11,890 bases of DNA from CAZSWS01 sp964610765 (GTDB lineage Bacteria; Bacteroidota; Bacteroidia; Bacteroidales; Tannerellaceae), in NCBI GenBank assembly GCA_964610765.1, contig CAZSWS010000080.1, forward strand, positions 1 to 11,890, in the 5' to 3' direction. Both the position numbers and the translations under genes were made by a program. Positions within the stretch are counted from its first letter, which is position 1. Every line of letters starts with the position of its first letter. Below, piece by piece: positions 7,380 through 11,890 of the stretch. The notes under the pieces were generated by a model. The model ran no database searches. It worked only from the letters and a program-made list of their open reading frames with translations, and had not been told where the DNA came from.

Positions 7380-7387
7380 TATTTTTG
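7380..7387 (+). promoter_or_regulatory. Candidate -7 promoter box for dapA
   Basis: TATTTTTG matches TAnnTTTG and lies 28 bases before the dapA ATG, predicting a leader of roughly 20-24 bases. The nearest upstream TTTG (7343-7346) is 33 bases away, too far for a classical -33 element. dapA may therefore be expressed both from here and by read-through from ligA. Confidence 0.45.
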
Positions 7388-7415
7388 CAGATAAAATTAG
7401 AATTGTTCAAACTCC

Positions 7416-8309
7416 ATGATAAATATTGATTTAAGAGGGATGGGTGTTGCAATGGTCACACCGTTTAAAGAAAATGAAGAGGTTGACTATGATTCATTGT
7501 CAAGGCTGGTTGAATACCAAATTGAAAATGGAGCTGACTATCTGGTTGTATTAGGAACCACAGCAGAAACTCCCACTTTGTCTGAAGAAGAAAAAAAAGA
7601 AGTGGTTGAGACAATCATATCTCGAACACAAAGACGTGTGCCTATCGTGATGGGCGTGGGAGGAAATAATACCCGCGAACTAGTCTGTAAGCTTAAAGAA
7701 GGTGATTTTAATGGAGTTAATGGTATATTATCGGTAGTTCCCTATTATAACAAACCATCGCAAGAAGGTATCTATCAACACTATAAAGCTATCGCTGAAG
7801 CAACAGAATTGCCTGTAATCTTATATAATGTTCCCGGACGTACGGGAGTAAATATGACGGCGGCAACGACTCTTCGTATTGCGAGAGATTTTGAAAATGT
7901 GGTAGCGGTTAAAGAAGCATCGGGCAACATCACCCAGATGGATGATATCATAAAAAATAAACCTGAAAACTTCAATGTTATTTCCGGTGATGATGGAGTT
8001 ACTTTTCCCTTGATAACATTAGGTGCAATCGGTGTGATATCTGTGATAGGAAACGCTTTGCCACGTGAGTTTAGTAGGATGGTTCGGTTGGCTCTGGAGG
8101 GAGACTATGATAGTGCCCGGGTGATTCATCATCGTTTTACGGAGTTGTTTGAGTTGCTTTTTGTGGATGGCAATCCGGCGGGAGTAAAAAGCATGTTGTC
8201 CATGATGGGCTATATCGAAAACAGACTGCGTCTGCCACTTGTTCCTACACGCATAACTACGTATGAGAAAATACATGCAGTGCTTAAGCAGTTGAGTATT
8301 AAGTGCTGA
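7416..8309 (+). CDS. dapA: 4-hydroxy-tetrahydrodipicolinate synthase
   Basis: It condenses pyruvate with aspartate semialdehyde, the first committed step to diaminopimelate (for peptidoglycan) and lysine, in the cytoplasm. The (beta/alpha)8 class I aldolase signatures are clear: GTTAETPTLS (47-56) holds the catalytic threonines; PYYNKPSQEGIYQHY (109-123) includes the tyrosine contributed across the dimer; Tyr137 and Arg142 lie in LYNVPGRTG; and the Schiff-base Lys166 is in VAVKEASGN. The late segment GNPAGVKSML (252-261) is also typical. The 297-residue length is normal. The alternatives, N-acetylneuraminate lyase or other DapA-like aldolases, are less likely given the GTTAE motif and the LYNVPGRT signature. 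It ends at a strong bidirectional terminator that it shares with nadE. Confidence 0.96.
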   Translation: MINIDLRGMGVAMVTPFKENEEVDYDSLSRLVEYQIENGADYLVVLGTTAETPTLSEEEKKEVVETIISRTQRRVPIVMGVGGNNTRELVCKLKEGDFNGVNGILSVVPYYNKPSQEGIYQHYKAIAEATELPVILYNVPGRTGVNMTAATTLRIARDFENVVAVKEASGNITQMDDIIKNKPENFNVISGDDGVTFPLITLGAIGVISVIGNALPREFSRMVRLALEGDYDSARVIHHRFTELFELLFVDGNPAGVKSMLSMMGYIENRLRLPLVPTRITTYEKIHAVLKQLSIKC

Positions 8310-8320
8310 TAATGAGATAG

Positions 8321-8351
8321 AAAAAGGTAGTCCATTCGGCTACCTTTTTTT
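8321..8351. terminator. Bidirectional terminator between dapA and nadE
   Basis: A perfect 10-bp stem pairs AAAAAGGTAG (8321-8330) with CTACCTTTTT (8340-8349) around a nine-base loop. On the plus strand it continues into T residues up to 8351, serving dapA. On the minus strand the A run becomes a T run, serving nadE, whose stop codon is only eight bases away. The genes converge here. Confidence 0.88.
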
Positions 8352-8358
8352 GAATCTA

Positions 8359-10284
8359 TCAATTTAATTCTTCGGTCTCTTTGAGCCATATAGTTGCCAT
8401 AGCATCACTAGGCATTCGCCAGTCTCCCCGAGGAGAAAGACTAACTGAGCCTACTTTGGGACTGTCCGGCATACAGCTTCGCTTAAATTGTTGAGAGAAA
8501 AAGCGATGGTAAAAAGAATAAAGCCATTTTTTGATTATTTCTTTTGAATACAACTCTTTGAAAGCTTGTTGCGCCAAGAAGTAAATTTTCTCAGGCGTAG
8601 CGCCTTTCCTTATCGTATAATACAAGAAGAAATCCAACAGTTCGTAGGGGCCAATTAGTTCTTCTGTTTTCTGCTTAATCTTTCCATCCGCATCAGCAGG
8701 TGTAAGCTCAGGGCTAATTGGGGTGTGTATAATGTCTAGCAGAATATCTGCGGCCTCTTTGCTGACTTTATGATTGGCAATCCATTGCACCAGGTGTTTT
8801 ATCAATGTTTTGGGGATTCCGGAATTTAGACCGTACATAGACATGTGATCTCCGTTGTAGGTTGTCCAACCCAATGCCAGTTCAGACAAGTCGCCTGTAC
8901 CGATAACCAGCCCATTTTCTTTGTTGGCCAAGTCCATGAGTATCTGAGTACGTTCACGTGCTTGACTGTTTTCAAATGTCGTGTCAAACACGTCTTCTTT
9001 GTGCTGTATGTCATCAAAGTGCTGTTCCATAGCTTTTACAATAGAGATTTCTCTTTGAGAGATTTCTAATGCTTTCATCAGGTTTATTGCATTTTTATAA
9101 GTTCTGTCGGTTGTTCCAAAGCCCGGCATCGTTACACCTATAATTTGCTTACGATTCATATTTAGTTGGTCGTAAGTCATCATGGTTACAAGCAAAGCAA
9201 GCGTGGAGTCAAGTCCTCCCGAAACTCCTATAATAGAAGTCTTAGAATGTGTGTGGAGTAGCCTTTTTGCCAGTCCGGATTGTTGAATCAGTAAAGTTTC
9301 TTCACACTGCTCTTGCATTGTTTTTTCAGAAGGGATAAAGGGGTGTGGATTGATGAGTCTATAGAGCGAACTGTCGGGGATAACAGCTTCGAATGGGACT
9401 TTGTTAATAGATTTTTCATGAGTTGATGAAAGGCTTTCCATAAACCCTGTATTCATCTTTCGCTCATGTTGCAACCCCTCTATATCTATTTCGGTGATAG
9501 TAAGATTTTCTTTAAATGTGAAACGCTCTGTCTCGCTTAATATAGTTCCATTTTCAGCAATAAGTCCTTTACCTGCAAAAACTAAGTCGGTACTTGATTC
9601 TCCGAATCCAGCAGATGCATATACATAACCTGTGATGCACCGCCCCGATTGTTGATTAATTAATGAGCGCAGATACTGATTTTTACCGGTTAGTTCGTTG
9701 CTGGCTGAGAGGTTGCAAATCAGGTTTGCTCCTTGCATACATAACGAGCTGCTGGGTGGGATTGTGGCCCATAAATCTTCACCGATTTCTATACCTACGG
9801 AGAGGCTGTTGCAGGTGAACAACAGATTGTTACTAATTGGGTAGTTCTCTTTGCCTATTTTTACCACGTTGTTCAACAGTTCTTTACCGGATGTAAACCA
9901 GCGTTTTTCCTGAAGTTCCTTGTGGTTTGGTATATATGTCTTAGGGACTATACCTAATATCTTTCCTTTTTGAAAAACAACTGCTACGTTGAAAACCCTG
10001 TTTTCAGCCTGTAGAGGCATACCTACTATACATAGAGGTGGGAGCGTTTGGGTTTGCTCAACAAGTTGTAAAAGTGAGTCAACAGCATTTTGTAGTAATG
10101 CTTCTTGTAAAAATAAATCCATACATGTGTATCCTGTGATGGATAACTCCGGGAAAACTATAACTTGCACGCGTTGCTCTGCTGCTTTCTTGATTGATTT
10201 TTCAATTTGAGAAATGTTATAATAACAATCGGCTACTTGCACAGTTGGTGATGCAGCGGCTACTCTTACAAAACCGTATTTCAT
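8359..10284 (-). CDS. nadE: Two-domain NAD+ synthetase with altered glutaminase site
   Basis: It carries out the last step of NAD+ synthesis, amidating nicotinate adenine dinucleotide with ATP. Residues about 1-270 form the nitrilase-type glutaminase domain and about 330-641 the synthetase. The ATP-pyrophosphatase loop is GVSGGLDST (353-361), followed by TGDLSELALGW (463-473) and the usual C-terminal SPRGDWRMPSDA. In the glutaminase domain Glu46 (FPELSITGY) and Lys115 (PKTYIPN) are present, but the nucleophile motif EICEDLW reads EIGEDLW: Gly168 (codon GGT at 9783-9781) replaces the catalytic cysteine. Channelling-region motifs such as SAGFGESSTDLVF (224-236) are retained. Length is normal at 641 residues. 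It is predicted to depend on free ammonia unless the change is a sequencing error. A well-formed promoter precedes it and a bidirectional terminator follows. Confidence 0.93.
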   Translation of the reverse strand: MKYGFVRVAAASPTVQVADCYYNISQIEKSIKKAAEQRVQVIVFPELSITGYTCMDLFLQEALLQNAVDSLLQLVEQTQTLPPLCIVGMPLQAENRVFNVAVVFQKGKILGIVPKTYIPNHKELQEKRWFTSGKELLNNVVKIGKENYPISNNLLFTCNSLSVGIEIGEDLWATIPPSSSLCMQGANLICNLSASNELTGKNQYLRSLINQQSGRCITGYVYASAGFGESSTDLVFAGKGLIAENGTILSETERFTFKENLTITEIDIEGLQHERKMNTGFMESLSSTHEKSINKVPFEAVIPDSSLYRLINPHPFIPSEKTMQEQCEETLLIQQSGLAKRLLHTHSKTSIIGVSGGLDSTLALLVTMMTYDQLNMNRKQIIGVTMPGFGTTDRTYKNAINLMKALEISQREISIVKAMEQHFDDIQHKEDVFDTTFENSQARERTQILMDLANKENGLVIGTGDLSELALGWTTYNGDHMSMYGLNSGIPKTLIKHLVQWIANHKVSKEAADILLDIIHTPISPELTPADADGKIKQKTEELIGPYELLDFFLYYTIRKGATPEKIYFLAQQAFKELYSKEIIKKWLYSFYHRFFSQQFKRSCMPDSPKVGSVSLSPRGDWRMPSDAMATIWLKETEELN

Positions 10285-10312
10285 TGTCAGGATTTTTTGT
10301 TTATAGATAGGA

Positions 10313-10345
10313 CAAATTTACATAAAAACAACGGGATTATACAAA
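10313..10345 (-). promoter_or_regulatory. nadE promoter (Bacteroidota -33/-7 type)
   Basis: Read on the minus strand, TTTG (10345-10342) and TAAATTTG (10320-10313) match the Bacteroidota -33 and -7 elements with a 21-base spacer. The -7 box lies 28 bases upstream of the nadE ATG, predicting a leader of a little over 20 bases. This is the best-formed promoter in the window. Confidence 0.7.
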
Positions 10346-10406
10346 GAGCTACCTTCCTAATTATAATTTAATATAATAAGAATGAGGTGAATCTATTTTG
10401 AACTAC

Positions 10407-10414
10407 TATCTTTG
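10407..10414 (+). promoter_or_regulatory. Candidate -7 promoter box for the hemerythrin operon
   Basis: TATCTTTG matches TAnnTTTG. No TTTG is found about 20 bases upstream, which could reflect dependence on an activator or another sigma factor. A start near 10419 gives a leader of about 75 bases. It is divergent from the nadE promoter, with about 60 bases between the two cores. Confidence 0.5.
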
Positions 10415-10431
10415 TGTTACCTTATTTTAGA

Positions 10432-10470
10432 GCTAATAATCATTAGCCTATCTGTTGGACATGGCAGATA
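10432..10470 (+). promoter_or_regulatory. Tandem hairpins in the leader of the hemerythrin operon
   Basis: Two adjacent inverted repeats lie in the predicted untranslated leader: GCTAAT (10432-10437) with ATTAGC (10442-10447) around a four-base loop, and TATCTG (10449-10454) with CAGATA (10465-10470) around a ten-base loop. A single base separates them. They could be RNA hairpins or operator dyads for a dimeric regulator; no T run follows, so a terminator is unlikely. Confidence 0.4.
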
Positions 10471-10495
10471 AATGTAGCAATTAAACGAAAAGTAA

Positions 10496-11194
10496 ATGAA
10501 AAAGGTTAGAGCTAAACAAATAGATAAAATGAGCGATCTTATCAGTGAAAACTATCCGATATTGATGGTGATGAGTCGCTTTGGTATTCCATTAGGTGTT
10601 GGTGAAAAAAGCATCAAAGAGGTTTGTGAGCAATATGGAGTAGATACTGAAACATTTCTATCCATTGCTAATTTTTTTATAGATAGAAATCTTTCTTTGA
10701 TAAATCTTAAAAAGCTGAATGTCGTAGATTTAATAAACTATTTGCATACAGCACATCGTTATTTCTTAGACTATCGTTTGCCGGCTATTCGTGAGCAGCT
10801 GATAGATGCAATTTCAAGTACAGATAAAGATGTTCGTGTAGTGTTTTTGCAATTTTACGATGAATATGTAAAAGAAGTCAACAACCACATGTCTTATGAA
10901 GAAGATGTCGTTTTTCCTTATGTGCGTAAATTGTTGAAAGGAGAGCTGGATGCTCGTTATTCGATAGATGTGTTTCGCAAAAAACATGATCAGATAGAGT
11001 TGAAAATTATTGAGTTTAAAAACATATTTATAAAATATTATCCCGGTAAAGATTCTTTTCAACTACAAAATGTATTGTTTGAGTTTTTTGCTACCGAACA
11101 TGACCTCGCTTCACATAATATCATTGAAGACGAAGTGTTTGTTCCTGTTGTTGCCATATTGGAAGATCAAGTAAAAAAGGAGTCTGGGAAATGA
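10496..11194 (+). CDS. Hemerythrin-domain diiron protein, YtfE/ScdA-like
   Basis: The protein has a helical N-terminal region (about 1-75) followed by a hemerythrin-like four-helix bundle. Candidate iron ligands are complete: His84 or His87 (YLHTAHRYF), His131 and Glu135 (NHMSYEED), His164 (RKKHDQIE), His207 and Glu211 (ASHNIIEDE). Their spacing closely follows the E. coli YtfE ligands (His84, His129, Glu133, His160, His204, Glu208). YtfE/ScdA/RIC proteins are cytoplasmic di-iron proteins linked to repair of iron-sulfur clusters and to nitric oxide or oxidative stress, so a similar role is inferred. Unlike ScdA, the N-terminal region has no paired-cysteine motif (only Cys44). The 232-residue length is normal. 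The stop codon overlaps the next gene's start (ATGA), so the two form an operon. A sensory role is the main alternative to repair. Confidence 0.8.
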   Translation: MKKVRAKQIDKMSDLISENYPILMVMSRFGIPLGVGEKSIKEVCEQYGVDTETFLSIANFFIDRNLSLINLKKLNVVDLINYLHTAHRYFLDYRLPAIREQLIDAISSTDKDVRVVFLQFYDEYVKEVNNHMSYEEDVVFPYVRKLLKGELDARYSIDVFRKKHDQIELKIIEFKNIFIKYYPGKDSFQLQNVLFEFFATEHDLASHNIIEDEVFVPVVAILEDQVKKESGK

Positions 11195-11811
11195 GTATAA
11201 AGATACTTAAGGTTGTCTTAGCAGATTCATCAATTGTTTTGCGCAAAGGGCTGGAAGTGGTGTTGAAACGCTTGAATGGTTATAAGTTGCAAATCACAGA
11301 GGTGGATAATATGTCCTTTTTACAAGATACTTTGAAAAGAAAGAAGGTGGACTGGCTATTTATAAACCCGGCTTTTATCTCTCATGATGAATTGCAGAGC
11401 ATGAAAGAAGAAGCTATTGATGGTCTAAAGGTGATTGCAGTTCCTCTTTCAGTTGCAGATCAGACGATGCAAGCAGGGTTTGATGAGGTGTTGAATATTT
11501 ATGAAGCAGAAGATGATTTGCTTAACCGCTTACATCAACTGGCTAAAAAGGATGAAGAAATTCAGCAGCCTGAAGAAACACATCAAGTGTTAAGTGCACG
11601 TGAAAAAGAAATCGTAGTCTATGTAGTGAAAGGGATGACGAATCGTGAAATAGCAGACAAACTTTACCTTTCTACGCATACGGTTATTACGCACCGACGA
11701 AACATTGCCCGCAAACTCCAAATACGAAGTGCAAGTGGATTGACTATTTATGCGATAGTCAATAAACTTGTTCAACTAGATGAAGTGGAGCATTTGTACG
11801 ATAAAGAATAA
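11191..11811 (+). CDS. LuxR-type regulator with degenerate receiver domain
   Basis: A 206-residue cytoplasmic transcription factor. Residues about 5-118 have the pattern of a response-regulator receiver (VVLADSSIVLRKGLEVVL at the start), but the phosphoacceptor position at the end of strand 3 is Asn59 (WLFINPAF). The second acidic residue of the usual DD pair is Ser13, and the conserved lysine of strand 5 is not evident. Residues about 132-195 form a LuxR/NarL helix-turn-helix (LSAREKEIVVYVVKGMTNREIA, then TVITHRRNIARKL). It overlaps the hemerythrin gene by four bases and no histidine kinase lies beside it. Regulation by phosphorylation is therefore unlikely; control by ligand, partner protein or amount is inferred. 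Its targets are unknown, and autoregulation of its own operon is a natural possibility. Confidence 0.85.
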   Translation: MSIKILKVVLADSSIVLRKGLEVVLKRLNGYKLQITEVDNMSFLQDTLKRKKVDWLFINPAFISHDELQSMKEEAIDGLKVIAVPLSVADQTMQAGFDEVLNIYEAEDDLLNRLHQLAKKDEEIQQPEETHQVLSAREKEIVVYVVKGMTNREIADKLYLSTHTVITHRRNIARKLQIRSASGLTIYAIVNKLVQLDEVEHLYDKE

Positions 11812-11890
11812 TTTCTTTCCTAATCTTAGCAAACTAGAAACTTCATATGATTTAGCAATCTCATTAAACTTATAAAATAAGCATATGAAA

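Noticed and set aside
8845..9069. Open frame on the plus strand opposite nadE
   Set aside because: It covers the conserved synthetase region of nadE and encodes a cysteine- and phenylalanine-rich product of no recognisable family; a reading-frame shadow.
11885..11890. Start of a further plus-strand gene (ATGAAA at the right edge)
   Set aside because: Only two codons are visible and no promoter-like box precedes it in 11812-11884; it is a plausible start but cannot be supported from this window.

Overview
The window looks like chromosomal DNA from a member of the Bacteroidales, most likely Bacteroides or a close relative. It is AT-rich, start codons lack clear Shine-Dalgarno sequences, and several intergenic regions carry the Bacteroidota promoter signature (TAnnTTTG at -7; one has a matching TTTG at -33). 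A Bacteroidota-type DUF6913 protein lies between ligA and dapA. No rRNA, tRNA, CRISPR array, transposase or phage gene was seen. This is mostly core metabolism with a small accessory glycosidase pair.

Left part (1-4341). Bases 1-86 are a nested palindromic repeat that can fold into one long hairpin. An AT-rich leader follows, then metY (O-acetylhomoserine sulfhydrylase, homocysteine synthesis), closed by a strong hairpin terminator. A two-gene unit starts immediately after it: a secreted GH43-family glycosidase and a secreted six-bladed-propeller glycosidase. The second resembles GH93 exo-arabinanases and has a CBM9-like C-terminal domain. Together they suggest trimming of arabinose-containing glycans in the periplasm or outside the cell. 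No SusC/SusD pair is present here.

Middle part (4342-8351). A small cytoplasmic thioredoxin is followed by ligA (NAD+-dependent DNA ligase), a DUF6913 protein that overlaps ligA by four bases, and dapA (4-hydroxy-tetrahydrodipicolinate synthase) with its own promoter-like box. dapA and nadE converge on one bidirectional terminator.

Right part (8359-11890). nadE, on the minus strand, encodes a two-domain glutamine-dependent NAD+ synthetase. Its nitrilase catalytic cysteine position is glycine (Gly168), so glutamine-derived ammonia production is predicted to be lost while the synthetase domain looks intact. Divergent from it is a two-gene operon: a YtfE/ScdA-like hemerythrin diiron protein with a complete set of candidate iron ligands, overlapping by four bases a LuxR-type regulator whose receiver-like domain lacks the phosphoacceptor aspartate. 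Two tandem hairpins lie in the presumed 5' leader of that operon.

The observations most worth following are the Cys-to-Gly change in NadE, the hemerythrin/pseudo-receiver operon as a possible phosphorylation-independent nitrosative or oxidative stress module, and the 86-base nested palindrome. Metabolic links exist (NadE makes the NAD+ that LigA consumes; MetY and DapA both draw on aspartate-family precursors), but the terminators and promoters indicate several separate transcription units.
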